From the NCBI GenBank assembly GCA_963675935.2, contig OY780964.2:496001-560000 (forward strand): DNA of 64,000 bases, in the 5' to 3' direction. Of the stretch, positions 25,833-33,289 are shown one piece after another. Each line of letters begins with the position of its first letter. Position 1 is the stretch's first letter. Both the position numbers and the translations under genes were made by a program. The DNA is from G963675935 sp963675935. GTDB lineage: Bacteria; Planctomycetota; Planctomycetia; Pirellulales; Thermoguttaceae. The notes below the pieces were generated by a model, which searched no databases, was not told the origin of the DNA, and was given only the letters and a program-made list of their open reading frames with translations.

Positions 25833-28088
25833 ATGAAGACTATTTTGCGAATCGGTTTTTTCGCCAGCGTGTTATGCGCGTGGAACGTGGTCGCCGTTTT
25901 GGCCGCATCGCCGCCAGCGCCGGTTGAACTCGACCGCTGCAACGTCGTTTGGACGACGCCCAGCGCGAATGCCGCCGGGTCGATGCCCATCGGCAATGGC
26001 GAAGTGGGGCTGAACGTCTGGGTCGAGGAGAACGGCGACCTGCTGTTCTACATCGCCCGAACCGATTCGTGGAGCGAGTGCAACCGACTGTTGAAACTGG
26101 GGCGCGTCCGCGTGAGCCTTTCGCCGAATCCGTTTGCCAAGGGCCAGCCATTTCGGCAAGAGTTGCGGTTGCGCGACGGGCAAATCGTCATCACGGCCGG
26201 CGACGCGACGTTGCGCGTGTTCGTCGATGCCGATGCCCCGGTCGTTTACGTGACCGGCGAGAGCAAGACGCCGCGAACCGTCACGGCCAAGTTGGAAAAT
26301 TGGCGAACCCAACGGCACGTTCTCAAAGGAGGAGAGCAGGGTTCGAGTTGGACGATGCAAAACGCTCCGGCCTCGATCGAGGTGTGGGAGAGCGCCGACG
26401 TCGTGTCGCCCCCATCCGACGGCATTATCCGGTGGCATCATCGCAACGCTTATTCCGTCGTGCCTTTGACGCTAAAGCATCAGGGACTCGAATCGCTGGC
26501 CGACACGGTGAAAGACCCGCTGTTGAATCGGACGTTCGGTGGGCAAATCGCCGGCCGTGGATTCACCGCCGACGGGCCGGCTGCGATAAAATCGGCCGAA
26601 CCGCTCTCGGAATTTTCGCTGGCCATTGTCGCGTATGCCGCGCAGCCCGAATCGCTCGACGAGTGGAATCGCCAAGTCGGCGAAATCGCGGCGAAGGCAG
26701 ACGCCACGGCGGCCCGGCAGCGAACGGCCGCGTGGTGGAACGCTTTTTGGAACCGAAGCTGGATCTTCGTCGCCGGCGGCGACGCGGCTGCAACCTCCCA
26801 CGTCACTCAGGCGTATACTCTTCAGCGTTGGATGACCGCCTGCGGCGGGCGTGGCAACTATCCGATCAAGTTCAACGGCTCGATCTTCACCGTCGAGCCG
26901 AAGTTCACCGAGGGACAAGACTTCAACGCCGATTGGCGCAAGTGGGGCGATTGCTTCTGGTGGCAGAACACCCGGCTGCCCTATTTCCCGATGGTCGCGC
27001 GGGGCGATTTCGACGAACTGCAAACCCTTTTCCGCTTCTACCGCAATGCGCTGCCGTTGTGCAAAGCCCGCGCAAAGCTTTATCACAACGCTCAAGGCGC
27101 GTACTTCCCCGAAACGATGACCATCTTCGGCACGTACGCCAACAACGACTACGGCTGGGACCGCAAGGGCCATCAGCCCAACGAGGCGCTCTGTCCGTAC
27201 TGGCAATATGTCTGGCAGCAGGGCGTCGAACTGTCGGCCCTCATGCTCGACACTTACGAAACCACCGAAGATACGAAGTTTCTGGCCGAGGAACTCATTC
27301 CGATGGCCCATGAAGTGCTGAGCTATTACGACACCCGGTTCAAGCGTGACTCGGCCGGCAAGCTCATCATCAGCCCGACGCAAGCGGTCGAAACCTACTG
27401 GTACGACGTGGTGAACGACACGCCGAGCGTGGCGGGCCTGCACGACGTGCTCGACCGGCTGCTGGCCATTTCGTCCGACAAAACGCCCGCCGCCGAGCGA
27501 GAGTTTTGGACCCGGCTGAAGGCCGCCGCGCCGGCCGTGCCCTTGGTCACGGAAAACGGGAAAACCCGGGTGACGATGGCCGAGCGGTTCAAGCCGGAAC
27601 GCAGCAATTGCGAAAACCCGGAACTATTCGCCATCTGGCCGTTTCGGTTGTTCGGCGTCGGGCGGCCGAATCTCGACGTGGGCGTCGAGACGTTTCTCCA
27701 TCGCACGGAAAAGGCGTCGATCGGTTGGCAGTACGACGGCCAATCGGCCGCGTTGGTCGGCCTGACCGACGAAGCGAAACGCATCCTGCTGGGCAAGATT
27801 CGCAACTCTCATCCGAATTTCCGCTTCCCGGCGATGTGGGGTCCGAACTACGATTGGCTGCCCGACCAGGACCACGGCAGCAACATCATGCTGACGGCGC
27901 AGCACATGTTGATGGCCACGGTGGGCGACAAGATTATATTGCTGCCCGCTTGGCCGAAAGATTGGGATGTTTCGTTCAAGCTCCACGCGCCGCGGCAGAC
28001 CGTGGTCGAGTGCGTCTATCGCGGCGGGAAGGTGGAGCGGTTGGTTGTCACACCGGAATCGCGTCGAAAAGACGTGCAATTACCATGA
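25833..28088 (+). CDS. Secreted DUF5703-type glycoside-hydrolase-like protein
   Basis: A 751-residue secreted protein (signal MKTILRIGFFASVLCAWNVV). The N-terminal third (about 30-270) is a DUF5703-like beta-sandwich (CNVVWTTPSANAAGSMPIGN, GEVGLNVWVEENGDLLFYIA). The rest resembles an (alpha/alpha)6 barrel of the GH65/GH95 type, including KFNGSIFTVEPKF, GTYANNDYGWDRKGHQPNEA and NPELFAIWPFRLFGV. Its stop overlaps the rhaT start (ATGA), so it is probably co-translated with a rhamnose transporter. Release of rhamnose or fucose from a polymer is a reasonable inference, not shown. Confidence 0.8.
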   Translation: MKTILRIGFFASVLCAWNVVAVLAASPPAPVELDRCNVVWTTPSANAAGSMPIGNGEVGLNVWVEENGDLLFYIARTDSWSECNRLLKLGRVRVSLSPNPFAKGQPFRQELRLRDGQIVITAGDATLRVFVDADAPVVYVTGESKTPRTVTAKLENWRTQRHVLKGGEQGSSWTMQNAPASIEVWESADVVSPPSDGIIRWHHRNAYSVVPLTLKHQGLESLADTVKDPLLNRTFGGQIAGRGFTADGPAAIKSAEPLSEFSLAIVAYAAQPESLDEWNRQVGEIAAKADATAARQRTAAWWNAFWNRSWIFVAGGDAAATSHVTQAYTLQRWMTACGGRGNYPIKFNGSIFTVEPKFTEGQDFNADWRKWGDCFWWQNTRLPYFPMVARGDFDELQTLFRFYRNALPLCKARAKLYHNAQGAYFPETMTIFGTYANNDYGWDRKGHQPNEALCPYWQYVWQQGVELSALMLDTYETTEDTKFLAEELIPMAHEVLSYYDTRFKRDSAGKLIISPTQAVETYWYDVVNDTPSVAGLHDVLDRLLAISSDKTPAAEREFWTRLKAAAPAVPLVTENGKTRVTMAERFKPERSNCENPELFAIWPFRLFGVGRPNLDVGVETFLHRTEKASIGWQYDGQSAALVGLTDEAKRILLGKIRNSHPNFRFPAMWGPNYDWLPDQDHGSNIMLTAQHMLMATVGDKIILLPAWPKDWDVSFKLHAPRQTVVECVYRGGKVERLVVTPESRRKDVQLP

Positions 28089-29191
28089 TCCCCATTGCGC
28101 CCGATCCGCTGCTCGGAGTATCGTTCCACGCCGTCGGCGCGACATTCGCCGCCAATTGCTACGCGCCGCAAAAGTACATTCGGCGCTGGTCGTGGGAAAT
28201 ATTTTGGATGGTCCAGGCCGCGTGGTGCTGGCTGCTGTGGCCGATCATCGGCGCGATCGCCACGATTCCCAACTTGTGGCAAGTGCTGGCCGAATCGCCG
28301 AAGTGGCCGATGGTCGTCTGCTGTTTGATGGGCGTGGCCTACGGCGTCGGCGGCACGGCCTTCAACATCTCGATCCGCTACATCGGCTTCTCGCTGACCT
28401 ACGCCATCGCCGTCGGATTGTCGAGCATTCTGGGAACGATCGTGCCGCCGTTGATTTCCGGCAAATTCCGCGAGATCCTCGATAAACCGGGGGCTGCTTG
28501 GGTCTTGGCCGGCATTGCGGCCGGCGCGCTGGGCATCGCCCTGTGCGGACTGGCCGGCTATTCCAAGGAACGAGACCTGCGAGTCAACGAGGCCGGGCCG
28601 GGCGAGTTTTCCTGGATGAAGGGGCTCTTGCTGTCGCTCCTGGCGGGCGTGCTCTCGGCCGTCTACGGCATCGCCATCGGGTTCGAGGCCAAGCCGATCG
28701 TCGATGTCGCCGAACGGCTCGGCGCGGGCTACTGGAGGGGCAACATCGCTTACCTGTTCGTCAATCCCGGCGCGTTTCTGACCGCGCTGGCTTTCAGCCT
28801 CTACCTCGCCTGGAGAAACCACTCGCTGGGCCAGTTGGTCCGCCTGCCCGACGGTCACAGCGGCGCAAGACTCGCGGGCAACTATCTCCTGGCCATTCTG
28901 ACCGGCACGCTTTGGTACGGTCAATTCTTCTTCTTCAATCTCGGCCACGTGCGGATGGAACACGAATACACGAGTTGGGCCATCCACATGATTATGCTCG
29001 TGTTGATCAGCAATTTGACCGGCGTGCTGTTCAAGGAGTGGAAGGGCTGCCGCACTCGTACGCGGGCGGCCATCGGAGTCGCCCTGCTGGTGCTGGTGAC
29101 GGCGGTCGTCATGATCGCGAACGGCAATCGCATGGCGGAACAGAAACCATCGCCCGGCGAGTCTTTCCCTGCGGCCGAAATTGCAGAGTAA
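28085..29191 (+). CDS. rhaT: L-rhamnose/proton symporter RhaT
   Basis: A 368-residue inner-membrane protein with about ten membrane helices. The family is shown by the N-terminal GVSFHAVGATFAANCYAPQK, WSWEIFWMVQAAWCWLLWP, and GTLWYGQFFFFNLGHVRM near the C-terminus. It imports L-rhamnose with a proton. The ATG shares bases with the stop of the upstream hydrolase-like gene. L-rhamnose mutarotase follows 279 bases downstream, beyond a nested palindrome. No rhaA/B/D genes are in the window. Confidence 0.92.
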   Translation: MIPIAPDPLLGVSFHAVGATFAANCYAPQKYIRRWSWEIFWMVQAAWCWLLWPIIGAIATIPNLWQVLAESPKWPMVVCCLMGVAYGVGGTAFNISIRYIGFSLTYAIAVGLSSILGTIVPPLISGKFREILDKPGAAWVLAGIAAGALGIALCGLAGYSKERDLRVNEAGPGEFSWMKGLLLSLLAGVLSAVYGIAIGFEAKPIVDVAERLGAGYWRGNIAYLFVNPGAFLTALAFSLYLAWRNHSLGQLVRLPDGHSGARLAGNYLLAILTGTLWYGQFFFFNLGHVRMEHEYTSWAIHMIMLVLISNLTGVLFKEWKGCRTRTRAAIGVALLVLVTAVVMIANGNRMAEQKPSPGESFPAAEIAE

Positions 29192-29221
29192 GGAACTGGA
29201 AAACAATAAGTTACCGAAAAT

Positions 29222-29412
29222 GTAGTCCGCATACTCCGAGGATGTAAATTTTTATTGTAGGAGGCGACTCCCGTCGCCGATTGTGCGGCGAAACACGCAA
29301 AAACACCGCATAATCGGCGACGGGAGTCGCCTCCTACAGTGGTCTTTTGTAAAAATTCACAAGCTCTTCGTGTGCGGTCCGATATTTACCGCACACGGAG
29401 TGTGCGGACTAC
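29222..29412. repeat. Nested palindromes: family F inside family E
   Basis: Outer arms GTAGTCCGCATACTCCG and CGGAGTGTGCGGACTAC (family E) enclose 29256-29338, itself a perfect-ended palindrome GTAGGAGGCGACTCCCGTCG...CGCCTCCTAC (family F). Both have GTAG feet. Confidence 0.85.
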
Positions 29413-29470
29413 GTTGTGATTCGGGAACTTGTTGTTTTACAACGACTAACCCCAAAATGGAGATCGCTCG

Positions 29471-29809
29471 ATGAAACGATACGGCGACGTGATCCGGCTA
29501 CATGCCGACAAGGTTGAGGAGTACAAGCGGCTGCACGCCTCCGTTTGGCCCGACGTGCTGAAAATGATCGAGCGGTGCAACATTCGCAACTACTCGATTT
29601 ATTTGCGGCGGCTGGGCGACGGGGAGCATTATCTGTTCAGCTACTTCGAGTACATCGGCGACGATTTCGCGGCCGACATGGCCCGGATGGCGGCCGACCC
29701 GACGACGCAGCGATGGTGGGACTGCTGCAAGCCGTGCCAGTGGCCGCTGGACGACCGCCGCGAGGGCGAATGGTGGGCCGGCATGGAAGAAGTGTTTCAT
29801 GTTTCGTAG
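29471..29809 (+). CDS. rhaM: L-rhamnose mutarotase
   Basis: A 112-residue enzyme that interconverts the alpha and beta forms of L-rhamnose. Motifs: MKRYGDVIRLHADKVEEYKR, the active-site His in LHASVWPDVLKMI, NIRNYSIYLR and WWAGMEEVFHV at the end. The length fits the family. It follows rhaT and completes the transport/anomer step of the island. The stop codon TAG is the GTAG foot of a palindrome (29806-29809), so the gene end and the repeat are fused. Confidence 0.93.
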   Translation: MKRYGDVIRLHADKVEEYKRLHASVWPDVLKMIERCNIRNYSIYLRRLGDGEHYLFSYFEYIGDDFAADMARMAADPTTQRWWDCCKPCQWPLDDRREGEWWAGMEEVFHVS

Positions 29810-29875
29810 AACGGAATTCATTCCGTTCCATCCGCTCAAGAATCTCGTTCCAACGCGGAGCGTGGCAACGAGTCG
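29806..29875. repeat. GTAGAACGGAATTCATTCCG palindrome (family G) plus GTTCC...GGAACGAG-type tail
   Basis: Hairpin AACGGAATTCATTCCGTT, followed by a CGTTCCAACGCGGAGCGTGG-type hairpin. Its GTAG foot gives the rhaM stop codon. Another copy is at 42265; a partial one is at 30592. Confidence 0.75.
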
Positions 29876-29896
29876 AAATGGCCGGGGGCGAACAAC

Positions 29897-29955
29897 GTAG
29901 TCCGCACACTCCGTGTGCGGAAAATGTCGGACCGCACACGGAGTGTGCGGACTAC
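29897..29955. repeat. Dispersed palindrome, family E
   Basis: GTAGTCCGCACACTCCGTG pairs with CACGGAGTGTGCGGACTAC. Its right foot (CTAC on the plus strand) is the TAG stop of the minus-strand peroxiredoxin gene. Confidence 0.92.
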
Positions 29956-30500
29956 AATTTCGCCACGCCTAGTTCTTCGAGCTTCGCGGCCACGTCGTCG
30001 GCGTGAGTCGCCGTATGGACATCTTTGTCGATGAACAGGATGCGGCCGTCCGCGCCGATATAAAAAGTCCAACGGCTTGCCCATTTCTGGATCGGTCCGG
30101 TGACGCCGTACGCCCGGGCGACGTCGCCGCGCGGATCGCTCAAAATCGGATAATCGGCCCCGACCGACTCGGCGAATTCGCGGTTTTTCTCGGGCCAATC
30201 GACGCTCGCGGTGAAGTAGGCGGCGTCGAACTCGCGGAGCTTCGCCCCGTGTTGGGCCAACACCTTGCACTCGGTGGTGCAGCCGGGCGTGAACGCCTTT
30301 GGAAACCACGCCAGCACGACCGCTTGCCGGCCCCGGTAGTCCGAGAGTTTGTACGTTTTTCCGTCGCTGCCGGGCAGCGTGAAATCGGGGGCCTCATCGC
30401 CTACCACCAGATCGTCCGCCGTCGCCATGCCGAACATGATAAAACCTCCCACGAGAATTGCCAACGTGATGGTGATGGATGCGCCTGCAAGGACTTTCAT
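29952..30500 (-). CDS. Exported peroxiredoxin (BCP/AhpC-TSA family)
   Basis: A 182-residue thioredoxin-fold peroxidase that reduces peroxides with a cysteine thiol. The peroxidatic site is PKAFTPGCTTECK, with Cys four residues before the second Cys as in atypical 2-Cys BCP proteins. A hydrophobic leader (ITITLAILVGGFIMFGMATA) suggests export or anchoring. TFYIGADGRILFIDKDV is the usual closing region. No clear ribosome site precedes ATG 30500. The stop codon comes from a repeat foot. Confidence 0.9.
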   Translation of the reverse strand: MKVLAGASITITLAILVGGFIMFGMATADDLVVGDEAPDFTLPGSDGKTYKLSDYRGRQAVVLAWFPKAFTPGCTTECKVLAQHGAKLREFDAAYFTASVDWPEKNREFAESVGADYPILSDPRGDVARAYGVTGPIQKWASRWTFYIGADGRILFIDKDVHTATHADDVAAKLEELGVAKL

Positions 30501-30676
30501 GGGAGAATTGTACGTTGCGATTGAATCGTCGTTGCAAAAGAGTCATAAAATGCGGAAATCTCGCCCTTGGACACCTGGGGCGAGCCAGCAGTAGGACGGA
30601 ATTCATTCCGTTCCAAAGTGATAGTCCGAAGCGATTGTGATAAGATAGCCTGCGACTGCATTGCTTTTTCCTGCAA

Positions 30677-30830
30677 TTGACGACATGCGAATGGCGCGAT
30701 ATATGGGGGGTGGCTGGCGATGAAGAGTATCCCGAAGATGTTCTTCCTATTGCCACGGCGGCTGTCAACGGAATCGACATCCTGGTTACGTGGAACTTCG
30801 CCCACTTGAACAGCCCCTTTCCCCGAATGA
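30677..30830 (+). pseudogene. PIN-domain (VapC-like) remnant
   Basis: A short open stretch reads AAVNGIDILVTWNFAHLNSP, matching the C-terminal core of PIN-type ribonuclease toxins (usual pattern: A...G.D.LvTWN..Hi.n). The rest of a PIN domain (about 130 residues) is absent upstream. At 30831 the frame runs into a 75-base dispersed repeat that replaces the normal C-terminus. It is read as a decayed toxin gene cut off by a repeat. The 5' limit is uncertain. Confidence 0.6.
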
Positions 30831-30905
30831 TATACTGCGAACGGTTGAAATTGTCCGGTTTTTCCACCCCGCAAGAAATCGGACAAACCAAGCCGTGCAA
30901 GGTAT
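30831..30905. repeat. Dispersed 75-base repeat (family R), copy 1
   Basis: Starts TATACTGCGAACGGTTGAAA and ends AAGCCGTGCAAGGTAT. An inverted copy with one mismatch lies at 43691-43765. It is not a simple hairpin; a weak internal pairing GTCCG/CGGAC is present. Confidence 0.9.
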
Positions 30906-30923
30906 AAGATGAAGTCAACGAAA

Positions 30924-30955
30924 CGGCCCGGCGGGAATCGCTCCCCGCCGGGCCG
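30924..30955. terminator. Strong GC hairpin downstream of the aldolase gene
   Basis: Perfect 12-base arms CGGCCCGGCGGG and CCCGCCGGGCCG, loop of eight. TCTTT follows on the plus strand and TTTCGTT on the minus strand. It lies 28 bases past the aldolase stop. Confidence 0.82.
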
Positions 30956-30983
30956 TCTTTAATTGCTTCGGCGCGGTAGACTA

Positions 30984-31961
30984 CTACTTGATCGTCTTCC
31001 GCACGCCTTCCAACTGGCCGGACGAACCGAGCATCTTGTTCTTGTGAACGATGTAGTCGGCATAAGCGGCCATGAAAACCTTTCCTGGCGGACGAAGGTC
31101 GAAATTCGCGGGATCGTCGCGGAACGCCTCGCGATGAATCGCGCACCAAACCAAGCGGCCGTCGGTGTCGATGTTGATCTTGCAGACGCCCATCTTGGCG
31201 GCCGGGAGATACTGGTTTTCATCGACGCCGCTGGTGCTCTTCATCGCGCCGCCGGCCGCGTTGATCCGATCGACCCATTCCTTCGGCACGCTGCTGCTGC
31301 CGTGCATGACCAACGGGAAATTCTTGGGCACGGCCTTCTGAATCTTTTCCAGCACGTCGAAATGCAGGCCCTGCTTGCCGGCGAACTTGAACGCGCCGTG
31401 CGAGGTGCCGATGGCCACGGCCAGCGAGTCGCAGCCGCTTTTCTCGATGAACTCGGCCGCCTGCGTCGGATCGGTCAGCTTGACGCTGCCGACGACGTCT
31501 TCCTCGACGCCGCCAAGCTGGCCCAACTCGGCCTCGACGACGATGCCCTTCGCGTGGGCGCGATCGACCACCCGGCGCGTCGTGGCGATGTTCTGCTCGA
31601 ACGACTCGTGCGAGGCGTCGATCATCACCGAGCTATAGAAGCCGCTGTCGATGCAATCGTAGCAGACCTCTTCGGTGCCGTGATCGAGATGGACGGCGAA
31701 AATGACCTCGGGAAAGACCTGATCGGCCGTGCGGATCATCGCTTCGAGGAACCGCTTGTCGGTATAGCTGCGGGCGCCGCGGGAAATCTGGAGGATGAAC
31801 GGGGCGCTCGTCGCGGCGTTGGTGGGGTCGTCGTTCGATTTCGACTTGCCCAAGTTGCCCCGAAACAGACCGACCGTCTGTTCGAGGTTGTTGATGTTGT
31901 ACGCCCCCACGGCGTAACGGCCGTAGGCGTGGGCGAACAACTGTTTGGTGGTGACAATCAT
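30984..31961 (-). CDS. fba: Fructose-bisphosphate aldolase, class II
   Basis: A 325-residue zinc-dependent aldolase that joins or splits fructose 1,6-bisphosphate. Zinc and substrate residues are visible in FAVHLDHGTEEVCYDCIDSG, EAELGQLGGVEEDVVG, AIGTSHGAFKF, VMHGSSSVPKEW and KINIDTDGRLVW. The ATG at 31961 has CAGGAG upstream with a long spacer. It is followed by a strong terminator hairpin and so is probably transcribed alone. Central glycolysis/gluconeogenesis. Confidence 0.95.
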   Translation of the reverse strand: MIVTTKQLFAHAYGRYAVGAYNINNLEQTVGLFRGNLGKSKSNDDPTNAATSAPFILQISRGARSYTDKRFLEAMIRTADQVFPEVIFAVHLDHGTEEVCYDCIDSGFYSSVMIDASHESFEQNIATTRRVVDRAHAKGIVVEAELGQLGGVEEDVVGSVKLTDPTQAAEFIEKSGCDSLAVAIGTSHGAFKFAGKQGLHFDVLEKIQKAVPKNFPLVMHGSSSVPKEWVDRINAAGGAMKSTSGVDENQYLPAAKMGVCKINIDTDGRLVWCAIHREAFRDDPANFDLRPPGKVFMAAYADYIVHKNKMLGSSGQLEGVRKTIK

Positions 31962-32118
31962 GGGGGTGGGTTTTCTCCTGTAAGGAATGAACCTTTTTGC
32001 AAGTTCACAATTTTACCGAATCGGCTGCGGAAACGCCAGTGCCACCGGCTACGTCTTTAGGCGGGGTGGTGGAAGCCCTTGTCACGAAAGAGCGAAAAGA
32101 CAAAAAGTCCGTAATCGT

Positions 32119-32223
32119 TCACTTGGCGGGCTTCCATTCCCGATATTCCACCTGAAACTCGTCTCGCATCCACTGTTTGGCATACCGCACGGTGGTTGCA
32201 TAATGCGTCATGCCAAAATCCAT
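32119..32223 (-). CDS. Very short ORF coupled to DUF5615 gene (possible third component)
   Basis: A 34-residue frame starts MDFGMTHYATTVRYAKQWMR and ends REWKPAK. Its ATG shares one base with the stop of the DUF5615 gene (TGATG). The composition (aromatic and charged) looks like a real peptide, but no family is recognised. It could be a small partner, a degraded gene end, or chance. Confidence 0.35.
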   Translation of the reverse strand: MDFGMTHYATTVRYAKQWMRDEFQVEYREWKPAK

Positions 32224-32588
32224 CACCCGATCGGGAGCATTCGCACGCGGATACGATGGTTGGTGACGGAAACGACGGCTCCAGACTCGATTTCCCCCTC
32301 GGCGACCGCCAAAACTTGTCCGAGCAACAACGCCACCTGCTCGCCTTTCAACCCCTCGATTCGGATACGCACGACGGAAGGGCCGGCTGCTCGCGTTGTC
32401 GCCAGGATGGCATGAAAATCCGCATCTAACGTAACCACGACGGCGTGACGCTTTCCGGCTATGTCCAGGATCATTGCATCCGAGGCTTGTGCCAAGCCCA
32501 AGTCGCCCACATGCTCGGCGGCGATTCCCATGCTTGCCAAATGGTGAACCGTCGAGCGAGGAAGACCCTGGTCCAGAAGCAGCCTCAT
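32223..32588 (-). CDS. DUF5615 PIN-like protein (putative toxin)
   Basis: A 121-residue protein of the DUF5615/Mut7-C-like PIN group. Motifs: MRLLLDQGLPRSTVHHLASM, VGDLGLAQASDAMILDIA, VVTLDADFHAIL, with acidic residues at the PIN nuclease positions (D6, D38-region, D54-region). Its start overlaps the stop of the DUF433 gene (ATGA). DUF433-DUF5615 pairs behave as toxin-antitoxin-like units, though activity is little tested. Confidence 0.85.
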   Translation of the reverse strand: MRLLLDQGLPRSTVHHLASMGIAAEHVGDLGLAQASDAMILDIAGKRHAVVVTLDADFHAILATTRAAGPSVVRIRIEGLKGEQVALLLGQVLAVAEGEIESGAVVSVTNHRIRVRMLPIG

Positions 32589-32821
32589 ACGGCCGCCCCC
32601 AACTCGACGACCTTGTCGTCAAGATTCGCCGCGGCATACTCAAGCGCCTGGCGAATGTCCTCCTCTTCGACCTCGGGGTATTCGGCGCGGAATTGCTCGC
32701 GGTCGGGATAGGTCGCCAATGCCTCAAGGACGCGCCGCACGGTCAACCGCATCCCACGGATGCAAGGCTGGCCGTTCATGACCGCCGAATCGGACGTAAT
32801 TCGCTCGAAAATCGCCATCAT
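32585..32821 (-). CDS. DUF433 protein (putative antitoxin)
   Basis: A 78-residue protein. The first of two adjacent ATG codons (32821) is used because GGGAG lies just before it. The DUF433 pattern is clear: RITSDSAVMNGQPCIRGMRL, TVRRVLEAL, YPEVEEEDIRQALEYAA. The family has a winged-helix fold and accompanies DUF5615 proteins. The ATGA overlap with the next gene suggests translation coupling. Confidence 0.88.
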   Translation of the reverse strand: MMAIFERITSDSAVMNGQPCIRGMRLTVRRVLEALATYPDREQFRAEYPEVEEEDIRQALEYAAANLDDKVVELGAAV

Positions 32822-32863
32822 TCGCACTCCCAGAGTGAACGGAGCATCTCCACTCCATTGTAC

Positions 32864-32896
32864 CCTATCTTCGCGGGGTTGGAAGGCTGGGCAATT
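32864..32896. repeat. 33-base direct repeat, left copy
   Basis: CCTATCTTCGCGGGGTTGGA and following bases; the same 33 bases with one mismatch recur at 34761 in the same direction. The pair brackets three genes. Confidence 0.85.
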
Positions 32897-33004
32897 CCCA
32901 TTTTTCTCCCTTTCCTGGAATGACTATGTCCCGATTGACATATAATGAATAAAGGGACATAATACGGGCGTTGTCAGGTACGTTGGATCAACCAGGCGCC
33001 GACC

Positions 33005-33289
33005 ATGCCATTCAATGTCCCCTTGCCCGAAGTGCTTTGGAAGGCCGGCTGGCGGGTCAAGGCGTTCGATGACGAAGGCCCTGAAACGCCTCATGTGACG
33101 ATCCGATTCAAGGCCGAGCGGTTTTGGCGAGTGTCGTTGAGGGATGGGCGTTTCCTTGTGCCGGGCGGTCGGTGGAACGACATGCCCGGCGCGGTTAGAG
33201 CCGCGATTGAAAAGCATTGGGAAGAACTGCAAAAATACTGGAACGCCCAGAACCCGAACAATCCGATTGAAAGCAGCGACGATGAGTAA
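33005..33289 (+). CDS. Small DUF4160-like protein (possible toxin)
   Basis: A 94-residue protein. The pattern WRVKAFDDEGPETPHVTI, FWRVSLRDGRF and a helical end (VRAAIEKHWEELQKYWNAQN) resembles DUF4160-type small proteins. Those pair with DUF2442 proteins in presumed toxin-antitoxin units. The stop overlaps the next gene, which carries a helix-turn-helix and a DUF2442-like part. Family assignment is by eye and tentative. Confidence 0.6.
   Translation: MPFNVPLPEVLWKAGWRVKAFDDEGPETPHVTIRFKAERFWRVSLRDGRFLVPGGRWNDMPGAVRAAIEKHWEELQKYWNAQNPNNPIESSDDE

Larger units (their letters stand above)
30501..30983. other. Intergenic region with a toxin remnant, repeat and terminator
   Basis: Nearly 480 bases between two minus-strand genes. 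It contains a partial family G hairpin (30592), a PIN-domain remnant, a 75-base dispersed repeat and a strong hairpin just after the aldolase gene. Confidence 0.6.

Noticed and set aside
29952..30500. Thiol:disulphide interchange protein in place of peroxiredoxin
   Set aside because: The PxxFTPGCTxEC site is that of a peroxidase, not a CxxC redox pair.
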